64,000 nt of DNA from Pseudomonas oryzihabitans (lineage in GTDB: Bacteria; Pseudomonadota; Gammaproteobacteria; Pseudomonadales; Pseudomonadaceae), in assembly GCF_014522265.1 (NCBI RefSeq), contig NZ_CP017024.1, positions 248,001 through 312,000 of the forward strand. The letters are read 5' to 3'. The position numbers and the translations under genes were made by a program. Below the pieces are notes generated by a model. It made no database searches. It worked only from the letters and a program-made list of their open reading frames with translations, and had not been told where the DNA came from. The number at the start of each line of letters is the position of its first letter. Position 1 is the stretch's first letter. Positions 53,884 through 63,461 of the stretch are shown piece by piece.

Positions 53884-55022
53884 TCAGCCCTGGAGCGGCG
53901 TTACGGTTTCGGCACCGTCGAGCTGGCGAACGGCGATATAGCGCTGGCTGCGGCGGGTGCGGTCCATGACCTGCCCCACCAGCTGGCCGCAGGCGGCATC
54001 GATGTCGTCACCGCGGGTGGTCCGCACCGTGACGTTGAAACCGGCCTGCACCAGCAGCTCCTGGAACCGGCGGGTGGCGTTCTTGCTCGGCCGCTCGTAC
54101 CCGGAGTGCGGGAAGGGATTGAAGGGAATCAGGTTGATCTTGCAGGGCACGTTGCGCAGCAGCTCGATCATCTGCAGCGCGTGCTCGGGCAGGTCGTTGA
54201 CGTCCTTGAGCAGGGTGTACTCGATGGTCAGGACGCGCTTCTCGCCCAGTTGCCGGATGTATCTCTGGCAGGCGTCGAGCAGCATGGCCAGCGGATACTT
54301 GCGGTTGATCGGCACCAGCTCGTTGCGCAACTCGTCGTTGGGCGCGTGCAGCGACAGCGCCAGGGAGACGTCGATGTGCTTGGCCAGCTCTTCGATCATC
54401 GGCACCACGCCCGAGGTCGACAGGGTGACCTTGCGCTTGGAGATGCCGTAGCCGAGGTCGTCCATCATGATGCGCATGGCGGCGACGACATTGTCGAAGT
54501 TCAGCAGCGGCTCGCCCATGCCCATCATCACCACGTTGGTGATGGCGCGGTCGATCTTGGCCGGTACGCTGCCAAAGGACTTGTTGGCGATCCACACCTG
54601 ACCGATCACCTCGGCGGCGGTGAGGTTGCTGTTGAACCCCTGCTTGCCGGTGGAGCAGAAGCTGCAGTCCAGCGCGCAACCGGCCTGGGACGACACGCAC
54701 AGGGTGCCGCGGCCATTCTGCGGGATGTAGACGGTCTCGACGCAGCTGCCGGAGGCGACGCGGATCACCCACTTGCGGGTGCCGTCGCGGGAGATGTCCT
54801 CGCTGACGATCTCGGGGCCACGGATTTCCGCGGCAGCCTTGAGCTTTTCCTTGAGCGCCTTGCCCAGGTTGCTCATGGCGTCGAAATCGTCGATGCCGAA
54901 GTGATGGATCCACTTCATGACCTGGCCGGCGCGAAAGCGCTTCTCCCGATGGACTCGAAGAACGACTCGAGTTGCGGCTGGGTCAGGCCCAGCAGATTGA
55001 CCTTATCGGTGGCTGTGGTCAT
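53884..55022 (-). CDS. rlmN: RlmN 23S rRNA/tRNA adenine-C2 methyltransferase, frameshifted near the N-terminus
   Basis: A radical SAM enzyme that methylates A2503 of 23S rRNA and A37 of some tRNAs. The main frame (53884-54918, 344 residues) has the cluster motif [14 protein letters not shown] and both catalytic-Cys regions. Family members have about 35 more residues at the N-terminus. These exist upstream in another frame, starting at an ATG at 55022 with GAGGTGATC before it ([26 protein letters not shown]). One base is missing near 54945: ATCGG-GAGAAG where ATCGGCGAGAAG is expected. As with leuA, an assembly indel is the likeliest cause; a shortened protein from the internal ATG at 54918 is the alternative. 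Confidence 0.92.
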
Positions 55023-55115
55023 GGGATCACCTCGACGAAATCTGTTTGAAACCCGCGCAAGGCGCGGGCGGTGCCAGGAAGGCGGGCTGGCCGCTTCCCT
55101 GGCCGGCGCTCATCC

Positions 55116-55547
55116 TTAGCGGACGCGCTCGCAGACTTCGGTGGCTGCGAAGAAGTAGGAGATCTCGCGAGCGGCGGACGCTTCGGAGTCCGAACCGTGG
55201 ACGGCGTTCTCGTCGATGGAGACGGCGAAGTCGGCGCGGATGGTACCGGCGTCGGCCTTCTTGGGATCGGTGGCGCCCATCAGCTCACGGTTCTTGACGA
55301 TGGCGTTGTCGCCTTCCAGCACCTGGACCACGACCGGACCGGAGGTCATGAAGGAGACCAGATCCTTGAAGAAGGGACGCTCTTTGTGTTCGGCGTAGAA
55401 GCCACCGGCTTCGCGCTCGGACAGCTGGACCATCTTGGCAGCGACGACGCGCAGGCCAGCCTTCTCGAAGCGGGTGACGATCTCACCGACGACATTCTTG
55501 GCTACGGCATCGGGCTTGATGATCGACAGGGTACGTTGAACAGACAT
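55116..55547 (-). CDS. ndk: Nucleoside diphosphate kinase
   Basis: A 143-residue housekeeping kinase that balances nucleoside triphosphates by phospho-His transfer. [14 protein letters not shown] starts the fold, the catalytic His lies in [16 protein letters not shown], and the Kpn loop region ([18 protein letters not shown]) is complete. It follows iscX with a hairpin between them, so it may have its own promoter. Confidence 0.98.
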   Translation of the reverse strand: MSVQRTLSIIKPDAVAKNVVGEIVTRFEKAGLRVVAAKMVQLSEREAGGFYAEHKERPFFKDLVSFMTSGPVVVQVLEGDNAIVKNRELMGATDPKKADAGTIRADFAVSIDENAVHGSDSEASAAREISYFFAATEVCERVR

Positions 55548-55582
55548 GTGAACTCCGAATGTGGGAATAGAGCAAAAACGAA

Positions 55583-55603
55583 ACCCGCGGATTATACGCG
55601 GGT
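55583..55603 (-). promoter_or_regulatory. Hairpin between iscX and ndk with TATAAT in the loop region
   Basis: ACCCGCG and CGCGGGT pair around seven bases. On the minus strand the hairpin is followed by GTTTTTGC, so it resembles a weak terminator after iscX. The same strand reads CGCG-TATAAT-CCGCGG through the loop, which could be the -10 of an ndk promoter. Terminator and promoter functions would compete at one site. Confidence 0.5.
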
Positions 55604-55638
55604 CCCGGTGAAAAGCGTAGCGCGGTACGGGCGATGCG

Positions 55639-55839
55639 TCAGGCGGACTCTTCGATCCAGGCGGCCTGGATGGCCTCCAGCACCTTCTCGCCACCCCGCT
55701 GGGGATCGTCGTCGAACTCCGGCAGCTCCACGACCCAGTTGCGCAACTTGACGAAATTCACGTAGCGCGGATCCACGTCGGGATGGGTGTCGTTGAGTTC
55801 GATGGCGATATCCAGCACATCGGTCCATTTCAGTGCCAT
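55639..55839 (-). CDS. iscX: Fe-S cluster assembly protein IscX
   Basis: A 66-residue acidic protein ([32 protein letters not shown]...). It matches IscX/YfhJ end to end, including DTHPDVDP and the RFTDL-equivalent KLRNWV segment. It binds IscS and iron and modulates cluster assembly speed. It is the last gene of the isc operon, 11 bases after fdx. Confidence 0.96.
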   Translation of the reverse strand: MALKWTDVLDIAIELNDTHPDVDPRYVNFVKLRNWVVELPEFDDDPQRGGEKVLEAIQAAWIEESA

Positions 55840-55850
55840 GACAGCTGTCC

Positions 55851-56189
55851 TCAGTGACCTTCGGAAACCTGGTTGATGGTGTAGCGTGGAATCTCCACCA
55901 CCAGGTCTTCGCTGCCTACTACCGCCTGGCAGGACAGGCGCGAACGCATCTCCAGACCCCAGGCCTTGTCCAGCATGTCGTCTTCGAGCTCATCGGAGGG
56001 CGCGAGGGAATCGAAGCCTTCCTGGACGACCACGTGGCAGGTGGTGCAGGCACAGGACATCTCGCAGGCGTGCTCGATGTCGATGCCGTTGCGCATGGCC
56101 GCGGCGATGATGGTTTCGCCTTCGCTGGCTTCGAAGACCGCCCCCTCGGGGCAGTGCTCGGCGTGGGGCAGCAGGGTGATCTGCGGCAT
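55851..56189 (-). CDS. fdx: ISC-system [2Fe-2S] ferredoxin
   Basis: A 112-residue adrenodoxin-type ferredoxin that supplies electrons to IscS/IscU cluster assembly. The ligands are Cys in CEMSCACTTCHVVV (three Cys, Cx5Cx2C) and a distant fourth Cys in RLSCQAVV. The C-terminal EIPRYTINQ is typical of ISC ferredoxins. It lies 7 bases after hscA. Confidence 0.97.
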   Translation of the reverse strand: MPQITLLPHAEHCPEGAVFEASEGETIIAAAMRNGIDIEHACEMSCACTTCHVVVQEGFDSLAPSDELEDDMLDKAWGLEMRSRLSCQAVVGSEDLVVEIPRYTINQVSEGH

Positions 56190-56196
56190 GATGGAA

Positions 56197-58056
56197 CTAC
56201 TCCTCGATATCGTTGAGACGACGACCCGCCAGGGCCGCCTTGACCGAGGCGTTCATCCGCCGGGCGGCGAAGGCATCGGTTACGTGAGAAAGACGCTTGG
56301 TCTGGTCTTCGAGCGCCTGGAGGTCGGTGGCGTCCAGCAGCTCGGCCAACTGACCGATTTCCAGCTCGATCACCTGACGCTCCTCGGCGTCCAGCAGACG
56401 CTCGCCGTCGGCGGCCAGCGCGGCGGTGACCGCCTCGATCAGCCGCCGGGCCTCGACCTGCTGCTCGCGCAGCGCGCGGGCCTGCATGTCGTCACCGGCA
56501 TGACGGAAGGAGTCCTGCAGCATGTTGGCGATCTCGCCATCGGTCAGGCCGTAGGACGGCTTGACCTGGACACTGGCTTCCACGCCACTGGACAGCTCGC
56601 GGGCGCTGACGCCGAGCAGGCCGTCGGCATCGACCTGGAAGGTGACGCGGATCTTGGCGGCACCGGCGACCATGGGCGGGAAACCGCGCAATTCGAAACG
56701 GGCCAGGGAGCGGGCGTCCTTGACCAGTTCGCGCTCGCCCTGCAGCACATGCACCAGCATGGCGGTCTGGCCGTCGCGATAGGTGGTGAAGTCCTGGCCC
56801 CGCGCCACCGGAATGGTGGTGTTGCGCGGAATGATCTTCTCCATCAGGCCGCCCATGGTCTCGAGTCCCAGGGACAGCGGGATGACGTCCAGCAGCAGCA
56901 ATTCTTCGCCAGCGCGGTTGCCGGCCAGGGAATCGGCCTGCAGGGCGGCCCCGATGGCGACCACGCGATCCGGATCGATGTCGGTGAGCGGGGTGCAGTC
57001 GAACAGCTCGCCCACGGCTTCACGGACATAGGGCACGCGGGTGGAACCGCCGACCATGACCACGGCGGCGATGTCCGCCGGTTCCACTTCCGCATCGCGC
57101 AGGGCGCGGCGACAGGCCTTGAGGCTGCGCGCGACCAGCGGCGCGATGAGTTCCTGGAAGGTGCTGCGTTCCAGCACGCCCGACCAGTCGCCATGACCGA
57201 CCTCGACGCGCTCGGCAGCGGACAGGGCTTCCTTGGCGGCGCAGGCACTCTGCAGCAGGCGCCGCTGGGTGCCCGGATCCAGATCGCTGGACAGCCCGGC
57301 CTGCTGGACGATCCAGCTGGCGATGGCGTGATCGAAGTCGTCACCGCCCAGGGCGCTGTCGCCACCGGTGGCCATGACCTCGAAGACACCGCGGGTCAGG
57401 CGCAGGATGGAGATATCGAAGGTACCGCCGCCCAGGTCGTAGATGGCGACCACGCCCTCCTCGCCCCGGTCCAGACCATAGGCCACGGCGGCCGCGGTAG
57501 GCTCGTTGAGCAGGCGCAGGACATTCAGGCCGGCAAAGCGGGCGGCGTCCTTGGTGGCCTGGCGCTGGGCATCGTCGAAATAGGCCGGCACGGTGATGAC
57601 CGCACCGACCAGTTCGCCACCCAGGGTCGCCTCGGCCCGCTCGCGCAGCACCCGCAGGATGTCGGCGGAGACCTCCACCGGACTCTTGCGCCCGGCAGCG
57701 GTATCGATGAAGGGCATTTCCGATTCACCGGCGACGAAGCGATAGGGCAACTGCTCGCCCAGTTGCTTGACGTCGGCGATGCCACGCCCCATGAGGCGCT
57801 TGACGGAAAGGATAGTGTTGAAGGGATCCTGGGCGGCAGCGGCCTTGGCGCCCGCCCCCACTTCCACGCCAGCGGCGGTGTAGCGCACGGCGGACGGCAG
57901 GATCACCTCGCCCTGCAGATCGGGCAGGGTCTCGGCCACGCCACTGCGGACGGCGGCCACGAGGGAATTGGTGGTGCCCAGATCGATACCCACCGCCAGC
58001 TTGCGCTGGTGCGGCTTGGGCGCCATTCCGGGTTCGGCTATCTGCAATAGAGCCAT
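56197..58056 (-). CDS. hscA: Fe-S cluster assembly chaperone HscA
   Basis: A 619-residue Hsp70 dedicated to IscU. The nucleotide-binding domain opens [14 protein letters not shown] and contains [13 protein letters not shown] and [15 protein letters not shown]. The substrate-binding domain recognises the LPPVK motif, which is present in the IscU of this operon. The length matches HscA rather than DnaK. hscB lies 45 bases upstream and fdx 7 bases downstream. Confidence 0.98.
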   Translation of the reverse strand: MALLQIAEPGMAPKPHQRKLAVGIDLGTTNSLVAAVRSGVAETLPDLQGEVILPSAVRYTAAGVEVGAGAKAAAAQDPFNTILSVKRLMGRGIADVKQLGEQLPYRFVAGESEMPFIDTAAGRKSPVEVSADILRVLRERAEATLGGELVGAVITVPAYFDDAQRQATKDAARFAGLNVLRLLNEPTAAAVAYGLDRGEEGVVAIYDLGGGTFDISILRLTRGVFEVMATGGDSALGGDDFDHAIASWIVQQAGLSSDLDPGTQRRLLQSACAAKEALSAAERVEVGHGDWSGVLERSTFQELIAPLVARSLKACRRALRDAEVEPADIAAVVMVGGSTRVPYVREAVGELFDCTPLTDIDPDRVVAIGAALQADSLAGNRAGEELLLLDVIPLSLGLETMGGLMEKIIPRNTTIPVARGQDFTTYRDGQTAMLVHVLQGERELVKDARSLARFELRGFPPMVAGAAKIRVTFQVDADGLLGVSARELSSGVEASVQVKPSYGLTDGEIANMLQDSFRHAGDDMQARALREQQVEARRLIEAVTAALAADGERLLDAEERQVIELEIGQLAELLDATDLQALEDQTKRLSHVTDAFAARRMNASVKAALAGRRLNDIEE

Positions 58057-58101
58057 TGGCTAGTCGGCTTATGGTTGTCGGTGCCTGAGCGACACCTGTG
58101 A

Positions 58102-58623
58102 TTAATCGTCCAGACGCTCTTCGAGCTGGCGGATTTCGCTGGCCAGCTTGTCGAGAAACTGCATGCGACGGACCAGGCGCTCGGCAGGCTCACGCTGGGC
58201 GGGGTCCTGCCAGATCGCGGCGAAGGCCTGTTCGATGTCGCGCTGCGCATCCTTGAGCCGCTGGCGAAAGGCGGGGATGCCCGCGCTGTCGCCCGCGTCC
58301 TGCAGGTCCTCCAGTTCCTCGCGCCACTGCAATTGCTGCATGAGGAAGTCGGTGTCCTGGATGGTCGCTTCGAGCGGCATCTCGTGCCCTTCGAGCTCCA
58401 GCAGATAGCGCGCGCGGCGCGACGGGGCGCGCAGCACATGATAGGCCTCGTTGAGCTCGGCCGAGCGCTCCAGCGCCTGGCGACGCTCACGCTCCGGCGC
58501 ATCGGCGAACCGATCCGGATGGACCGTGCGCGCCAGATCGCGGTAACGCGAGGCCAGGCCCGCCTGGTCGATCTCGAAGGCGGGCCTGATCTCGAACAGC
58601 GCGAAGTGACAGGGCTTACCCAT
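58102..58623 (-). CDS. hscB: Co-chaperone HscB
   Basis: A 173-residue J-protein that delivers IscU to HscA and stimulates its ATPase. The J-domain has the HPD motif in [17 protein letters not shown]. The C-terminal helical bundle ([17 protein letters not shown] onwards) binds IscU. The ATG at 58623 begins [14 protein letters not shown] and is preferred to an upstream start that would overlap iscA. It starts 8 bases after the iscA stop. Confidence 0.97.
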   Translation of the reverse strand: MGKPCHFALFEIRPAFEIDQAGLASRYRDLARTVHPDRFADAPERERRQALERSAELNEAYHVLRAPSRRARYLLELEGHEMPLEATIQDTDFLMQQLQWREELEDLQDAGDSAGIPAFRQRLKDAQRDIEQAFAAIWQDPAQREPAERLVRRMQFLDKLASEIRQLEERLDD

Positions 58624-58631
58624 GGCCGGCC

Positions 58632-58955
58632 TCAGATGTTGAAGCTTTCGCCGCAGCCACACTCGCCACGCACGTTGGGATTGTTGAACTTGAAGCCCTC
58701 GTTGAGGCCTTCACGCACGAAATCCAGCTCGGTGCCGTCCAGGTAGACCAGGCTCTTGGGGTCGATGATGACCTTGACGCCATGGCTCTCGAACACCTGG
58801 TCCTCGTGCGCGAATTCATCGACGAATTCGAGCACGTAGGCCAGTCCCGAGCAGCCCGTGGTACGAACGCCCAGGCGGATGCCCTCCCCCTTGCCGCGCC
58901 CCTCGAGGGAACGCTGCACGTGGCGGGCGGCGGACTCGGTCATGCTGATCGCCAT
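58632..58955 (-). CDS. iscA: A-type Fe-S carrier IscA
   Basis: A 107-residue A-type carrier that passes clusters to [4Fe-4S] targets. The three cluster ligands are Cys in [13 protein letters not shown] and two Cys in [10 protein letters not shown] at the C-terminus. Full length and in the expected operon position 9 bases after iscU. Confidence 0.98.
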   Translation of the reverse strand: MAISMTESAARHVQRSLEGRGKGEGIRLGVRTTGCSGLAYVLEFVDEFAHEDQVFESHGVKVIIDPKSLVYLDGTELDFVREGLNEGFKFNNPNVRGECGCGESFNI

Positions 58956-58964
58956 GGTTCCTCC

Positions 58965-59351
58965 TTAGAGCAGGCCTTTCTTCTGCTTGTAGTCGCTGAC
59001 CGCCGCCTTGATGGCGTCTTCGGCGAGTACCGAGCAGTGGATCTTCACCGGCGGCAGAGCCAGTTCTTCGGCGATCATGCTGTTCTTGATCGACGCCGCT
59101 TCCTCGATGCTCTTGCCCTTCATCCACTCGGTGGCCAGGGAGCTGGACGCGATGGCGGAGCCACAGCCATAGGTCTTGAACTTGGCGTCTTCGATGATGC
59201 CCTGCTCGTTGACCTTGATCTGCAAGCGCATCACGTCGCCGCAGGCCGGGGCGCCGACCATGCCGGTGCCGACATCGGGATCGGCCGCGTCGAACTTGCC
59301 GACGTTGCGCGGATTTTCGTAGTGGTCGATGACCTTTTCACTGTATGCCAT
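58965..59351 (-). CDS. iscU: Fe-S scaffold protein IscU
   Basis: A 128-residue scaffold. The ligand Cys residues are in GAPACGDVM, TYGCGSAIASSS and IHCSVLAEDAI, with Asp in PACGD stabilising the cluster. The HscA-recognition motif LPPVK is intact just before the third Cys. MAYSEKVIDHYENPRNVG is the canonical N-terminus. It lies 27 bases after iscS. Confidence 0.98.
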   Translation of the reverse strand: MAYSEKVIDHYENPRNVGKFDAADPDVGTGMVGAPACGDVMRLQIKVNEQGIIEDAKFKTYGCGSAIASSSLATEWMKGKSIEEAASIKNSMIAEELALPPVKIHCSVLAEDAIKAAVSDYKQKKGLL

Positions 59352-59378
59352 GGTTCAATCCTCGCTTATCAGGGTGGG

Positions 59379-60593
59379 TCAGTGGGCTTGCCACTCGACC
59401 TGACTCAGGTCTACGCCTTCTTTGAACATGTCCCACAGCGGAGACAATTCGCGCAACTTGTTGACGGCTTCGGTGACCTTGCTAGCGGCGTAGTCAACGT
59501 CTTCTTCGGTGGTGAAGCGACCGAAGGTGAAGCGAATGGAGCTGTGCGCCAGCTCGTCGTTGCGGCCCAGGGCGCGCAGGACGTAGGACGGCTCCAGGGA
59601 CGCCGAGGTACAGGCCGAACCGGACGAGACCGCCAGATCCTTGAGCGCCATGATCAGCGACTCGCCTTCGACGTAGTTGAAGCTCAGGTTCAGGTTGTGC
59701 GGCACACGATGGATCAGGCTGCCGTTCAGGTAGACCTCTTCCAGGCCTTCGAACTGCCGGTAGAAGCGATCGCTCAGGGCCTTGATGCGGGTATTTTCCT
59801 GGACCATCTCTTCCTTGGCGATGCGGAAGGCTTCGCCCATGCCGACGATCTGGTGGGTCGCCAGGGTGCCCGAACGCATGCCACGCTCATGGCCGCCACC
59901 GTGGGTCTGGGCCTCGATACGCACGCGCGGCTTGCGACGGACGTAGAGAGCGCCAATGCCCTTGGGACCATAGGTCTTGTGCGCCGAGAAGGACATCATG
60001 TCGACCTTGAGCTTTTCCAGATCGATCTCGACCTTGCCGGTGGACTGGGCCGCGTCGACGTGGAAGAGCACGCCACGGGAGCGGGTCAGCTCGCCGATGG
60101 CGGCGATGTCGTTGACGGTACCGATCTCGTTGTTGACGTGCATGATGGACACCAGGGTGGTGTCGTTACGCAGGGCCGCCTCGACCATGGCGGGGGTGAT
60201 CAGGCCGTCTTCGCCCGGCTCGAGATAGGTGACCTCGAAGCCTTCGCGCTCGAGCTGGCGGGTGGTGTCCAACACCGCCTTGTGCTCGATCTTGGAGGTG
60301 ATCAGGTGCTTGCCCTTGTTCTGGTAGAAGTGCGCGGCGCCCTTGATGGCGAGGTTGTCGGACTCGGTGGCACCGGAGGTCCAGACGATCTCGCGCGGGT
60401 CGGCGTTGACCAGTTCGGCCACCTGACGACGGGCGTTTTCCACGGCTTCCTCGGCCTTCCAGCCGAACAGGTGGGAGCGCGATGCGGGGTTGCCAAAGTT
60501 GCCGTCCACCAGCAGGCACTCGCTCATCTTCTGAGCGACGCGCGGATCGACGGGCGTGGTGGCGGAATAGTCTAGGTAGATCGGCAATTTCAT
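59379..60593 (-). CDS. iscS: Cysteine desulfurase IscS
   Basis: A 404-residue PLP enzyme that takes sulfur from cysteine for Fe-S clusters and tRNA thiolation. [45 protein letters not shown] and the Schiff-base Lys in [17 protein letters not shown] are present. The catalytic Cys loop reads [17 protein letters not shown]. The C-terminal tail ([18 protein letters not shown]) that docks IscU is complete. Confidence 0.98.
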   Translation of the reverse strand: MKLPIYLDYSATTPVDPRVAQKMSECLLVDGNFGNPASRSHLFGWKAEEAVENARRQVAELVNADPREIVWTSGATESDNLAIKGAAHFYQNKGKHLITSKIEHKAVLDTTRQLEREGFEVTYLEPGEDGLITPAMVEAALRNDTTLVSIMHVNNEIGTVNDIAAIGELTRSRGVLFHVDAAQSTGKVEIDLEKLKVDMMSFSAHKTYGPKGIGALYVRRKPRVRIEAQTHGGGHERGMRSGTLATHQIVGMGEAFRIAKEEMVQENTRIKALSDRFYRQFEGLEEVYLNGSLIHRVPHNLNLSFNYVEGESLIMALKDLAVSSGSACTSASLEPSYVLRALGRNDELAHSSIRFTFGRFTTEEDVDYAASKVTEAVNKLRELSPLWDMFKEGVDLSQVEWQAH

Positions 60594-60624
60594 CGGTTAC
60601 TCCTAATCAGACGGGCGTCTCTGC

Positions 60625-61122
60625 TCAGTCGATGGTGGACGCTTCGATTTTTTCGACCGCTAAGGGCGATTGTTTGCTGGCACAGGCCTTGGTGTCCTGA
60701 CGCTTGGCCACCTGCTGGATCTCGTTGCGGGCGACCAGGTCGGCCAGGGTGATACCACTCAAAAAGGTGTGGATCTGATCGCTCAGGTCGCACCAGAGGT
60801 GGTGGGTTAGGCAGGTATCACCCTGGTGACAGCCCCCACCGCCCTGGCAGCGGGTGGCATCCACGGATTCGTTGACGGCATCGATCACCTGGGCCACATG
60901 GATACCGCCCATGTCGCGCGCCAGCTGATAGCCGCCGCCGGGGCCGCGTACGCTATTGACCAGCGCACCGCGGCGCAGCCGGGCAAACAGCTGCTCCAGA
61001 TAGGACAGCGAAATGCCCTGCCGCTCGGAAATGTCGGCCAGCGACACCGGGCCCCGCTGGGCGTGCAGCGCCAGGTCGAGCATGGCGGTTACGGCATAGC
61101 GGCCTTTGGTGGTCAGTCTCAT
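60625..61122 (-). CDS. iscR: Fe-S responsive regulator IscR
   Basis: A 165-residue Rrf2-family repressor/activator. The winged helix covers residues 1-75 ([20 protein letters not shown]... [30 protein letters not shown]). The [2Fe-2S] ligands are three Cys and a His in [22 protein letters not shown]. Holo-IscR represses its own operon through a type-1 site, and such a site is visible over its promoter. It leads the isc operon; start at 61122 with GAG upstream. Confidence 0.98.
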   Translation of the reverse strand: MRLTTKGRYAVTAMLDLALHAQRGPVSLADISERQGISLSYLEQLFARLRRGALVNSVRGPGGGYQLARDMGGIHVAQVIDAVNESVDATRCQGGGGCHQGDTCLTHHLWCDLSDQIHTFLSGITLADLVARNEIQQVAKRQDTKACASKQSPLAVEKIEASTID

Positions 61123-61156
61123 GACGAACTCGAGCGGGTTGCATCGGATGACTTCG

Positions 61157-61189
61157 ATTATCGGATTCCCGACAAAAAAGGTCAACTAT
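61157..61189 (-). promoter_or_regulatory. iscR promoter with overlapping type-1 IscR site
   Basis: On the minus strand TTGACC (61180-61185) and GATAAT (61157-61162) are spaced by exactly 17 bases. A 25-base type-1 IscR pattern occupies 61165-61189: ATAGTTGACC, a T run, then GTCGGGAAT, matching the consensus ATASYYGACT-N-AGTCRRSTAT closely. Bound holo-IscR would cover the -35 and spacer. Confidence 0.88.
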
Positions 61190-61206
61190 AAAACCAACCA
61201 AATCAC

Positions 61207-61995
61207 TCAGGCATTATCTATCGGCGGGATAGTCCGCGGGTGGGATTCGCCGCGGGCCGCCTTCTGGGTTTCGGTCAGGATGCCACGCAGGATGTTCATC
61301 TCCAGCTTGCTGATGCCGGCCCGGCCATAGAGGCGCCGCAAGCGACTCATCAGGTGGCGCGGCTTGGCCGGATCGAGGAAGCCGATCTCCACCAGGGTCT
61401 GCTCCAGGTGCTCGTAATAGAGCTCCAGCTCTTCCACCGTCACCGGCTGGGTGTTGAGCATGGCGGTGGCCTCGACCTTGTTCATCTTGGTCGGCTGGTT
61501 CTGCGCCGCCAGCCAGGCCATGCGCACCTCGTACACCAGCACCTGGACCGCCGCAGCGAGATTGAGGGAGCCGAACGCCGGATCGGAGGGGATGTGCACG
61601 TGGTAGTGGCAGCGCTGCAACTCTTCGTTGGTCAGGCCGGCATACTCGCGCCCGAATACCAGGGCCACCTCGCCGCCCCGCTCCACCTGGGCCAGGGAGG
61701 TGGTCGCGCATTCCCGCGGATCGAGCAGCGGCCAGGGGATGCGGCGGTCGCGGGCACTGGTGCCCAGCACCAGGCTGCAGCCGGTCAGGGCTTCTTCCAG
61801 GGTGTCGACCACAATGGCGGCGTCGAGCACGTCATTGGCCCCGGAGGCGCGGGCATTGGCCTCGCCACTGGGAAAGTCCTCGGGATCGACCAGATAGAGG
61901 CGCGACAGGCCCATGTTCTTCATTGCCCGGGCGGCACCGCCGATGTTGCCGGGATGGCTGGTATTGACCAGAACGACGCGGATGTTATTCAGCAC
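61207..61995 (-). CDS. trmJ: tRNA (cytidine/uridine-2'-O-)-methyltransferase TrmJ
   Basis: A 262-residue SPOUT methyltransferase that 2'-O-methylates position 32 of several tRNAs; in P. aeruginosa it affects oxidative-stress sensitivity. NIRVVLVNTSHPGNIGGAARAMKNMGL opens the fold. ALVFGREYAGLTNEEL and IPSDPAFGSLNLAAAVQVLVYE form the knotted SAM site. The start is a GTG at 61995 with GAGGAT 8 bases upstream, matching the family N-terminus. It lies directly before iscR; the cysE gene found between them in P. aeruginosa is absent here. Confidence 0.96.
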   Translation of the reverse strand: MLNNIRVVLVNTSHPGNIGGAARAMKNMGLSRLYLVDPEDFPSGEANARASGANDVLDAAIVVDTLEEALTGCSLVLGTSARDRRIPWPLLDPRECATTSLAQVERGGEVALVFGREYAGLTNEELQRCHYHVHIPSDPAFGSLNLAAAVQVLVYEVRMAWLAAQNQPTKMNKVEATAMLNTQPVTVEELELYYEHLEQTLVEIGFLDPAKPRHLMSRLRRLYGRAGISKLEMNILRGILTETQKAARGESHPRTIPPIDNA

Positions 61996-62135
61996 GTGGC
62001 TATCCTCGAGCGGACGCGGGAAATCGGCGCCGTATACTACGCCCACACGCGCCCGCTGGCCACGAATACCCCTTCCAGCGCCGCGAAGTCTGCTATCATT
62101 GCCGGCTTTCCTTATACAACCCAGGTGATTTATCC

Positions 62136-62951
62136 ATGCAGCCCATGCTGAACATCGCACTGCGCGCGGCCCGCAGCGCCGGTGAACTGATTTTCCGTTC
62201 GATTGAGCGCCTGGACGTGATCGCCGTCGATGAAAAAGGCGCCAACGACTTCGTCTCCGAAGTCGACCGAGCCGCCGAGCAGACCATCCTCGCCACCCTG
62301 CGCAAGGCCTACCCCACCCATGGTTTCTACGGTGAGGAATCCGGCTACCTGGCGGGCGAAGGCGAAGGCGCCGACTACGTCTGGGTCGTCGATCCGCTGG
62401 ATGGCACCACCAACTTCCTCCGTGGCGTCCCGCACTTCTCGGTAAGCATCGCCTGCAAGTACAAGGGCCGCCTGGAACACGCCGTGGTGCTGGATCCGGT
62501 GCGCCAGGAAGAATTCACCGCCAGCCGTGGCCGCGGCGCCGCCCTGAACGGCCGGCGCATCCGTGTCACCAATCGACGCAGCCTGGAAGGCGCCCTGCTG
62601 GGTACCGGCTTCCCCTTCCGCGCCAATGACGTCGACCACCTGGACAACTACCTGGGCATGTTCCGCAGCCTGATCGGCCAGACCGCCGGCATCCGCCGCG
62701 CCGGTTCCGCCGCGCTGGACCTGGCCTATGTCGCCGCCGGTCGTTTCGACGCCTTCTGGGAAATGGGACTGTCGGAATGGGACATGGCCGCAGGCGCTCT
62801 GCTGGTCCAGGAAGCCGGTGGCCTGATCGGTGACTTCAATGGCGGCCACGACTTCCTCGAGAAGGGCCACATCGTCGCCGGCAACCCCAAGTGCTTCCGT
62901 GGCCTGCTGACGCAGATCCAGCCGCACCTGCCGGCCTCGCTCAAGCGCTGA
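62136..62951 (+). CDS. suhB: Inositol-1-monophosphatase SuhB
   Basis: A 271-residue Mg-dependent phosphatase that also acts in rRNA transcription antitermination with NusA in E. coli, and affects virulence regulation in P. aeruginosa. FYGEESGY gives the first metal-binding Glu, WVVDPLDGTTNFLRG the Asp pair, and SEWDMAAGALLVQEAGG the third Asp. Length and motifs are normal. It is divergent from trmJ with a 140-bp gap; TATCAT near 62092 may be its -10. Confidence 0.96.
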   Translation: MQPMLNIALRAARSAGELIFRSIERLDVIAVDEKGANDFVSEVDRAAEQTILATLRKAYPTHGFYGEESGYLAGEGEGADYVWVVDPLDGTTNFLRGVPHFSVSIACKYKGRLEHAVVLDPVRQEEFTASRGRGAALNGRRIRVTNRRSLEGALLGTGFPFRANDVDHLDNYLGMFRSLIGQTAGIRRAGSAALDLAYVAAGRFDAFWEMGLSEWDMAAGALLVQEAGGLIGDFNGGHDFLEKGHIVAGNPKCFRGLLTQIQPHLPASLKR

Positions 62952-62967
62952 GTTCACCTGGCTTACG

Positions 62968-63004
62968 AAAAAGCCCCTGCCGGCAGCGCCGACAGGGGCT
63001 TTTT
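62968..63004. terminator. Bidirectional terminator between suhB and sspB
   Basis: AAAAAGCCCCTG (62968-62979) and CAGGGGCTTTTT (62993-63004) form a perfect 12-bp stem with a 13-base loop and T runs on both strands. It serves both suhB and the converging sspB. Confidence 0.95.
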
Positions 63005-63045
63005 CCTGCCTGCCGCAGCGAGACTCCGCGGCAGGCCGTCAGGGC

Positions 63046-63450
63046 TCACTTGACCACTTTCAGACTCGGCCGCGCCGGTGCCGGCTTGGGTGCCTCGGGC
63101 TTGCTGCCGCCGCTGTCGGGACCCTGGTCATCCGGCGGGGTGGGCTCGCTGTCGAAGACCATGCCCTGGCCGTTCTCGCGGGCATAGATAGCCAGGATGG
63201 CGCCGATCGGGACATAGAGGTTGTAGGCCACGCCGCCGAAGCGACCGTTGAAGCTCACGGCTTCGTTGTCCATGTGCAGGTCACGCACGGCACTGGGCGA
63301 GGCGTTCAGCACGATCTGGCCGTCGTTGGCATAGCCCGGCGGCACGCGCACCTCGGCGTAGTCGGCATTGACCAGCAGATGGGGCGTGCAGTCGTTGTCC
63401 ACGATCCACTCGTAGAGCGCGCGGACCAGGTAGGGGCGACTGGAATTCAT
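63046..63450 (-). CDS. sspB: ClpXP protease specificity-enhancing factor SspB
   Basis: A 134-residue adaptor that tethers ssrA-tagged proteins to ClpXP. The folded substrate-binding domain spans about 1-100 (RPYLVRALYEWIVDNDCTPHLLVNA, VSFNGRFGGVAYNLYVPIGAILAIYARENGQGMVF). A flexible Pro/Glu-rich linker leads to the C-terminal ClpX-binding tail PSLKVVK. It lies 11 bases after sspA, forming the usual sspAB pair. Confidence 0.97.
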   Translation of the reverse strand: MNSSRPYLVRALYEWIVDNDCTPHLLVNADYAEVRVPPGYANDGQIVLNASPSAVRDLHMDNEAVSFNGRFGGVAYNLYVPIGAILAIYARENGQGMVFDSEPTPPDDQGPDSGGSKPEAPKPAPARPSLKVVK

Positions 63451-63461
63451 GGGGTTCTCCT

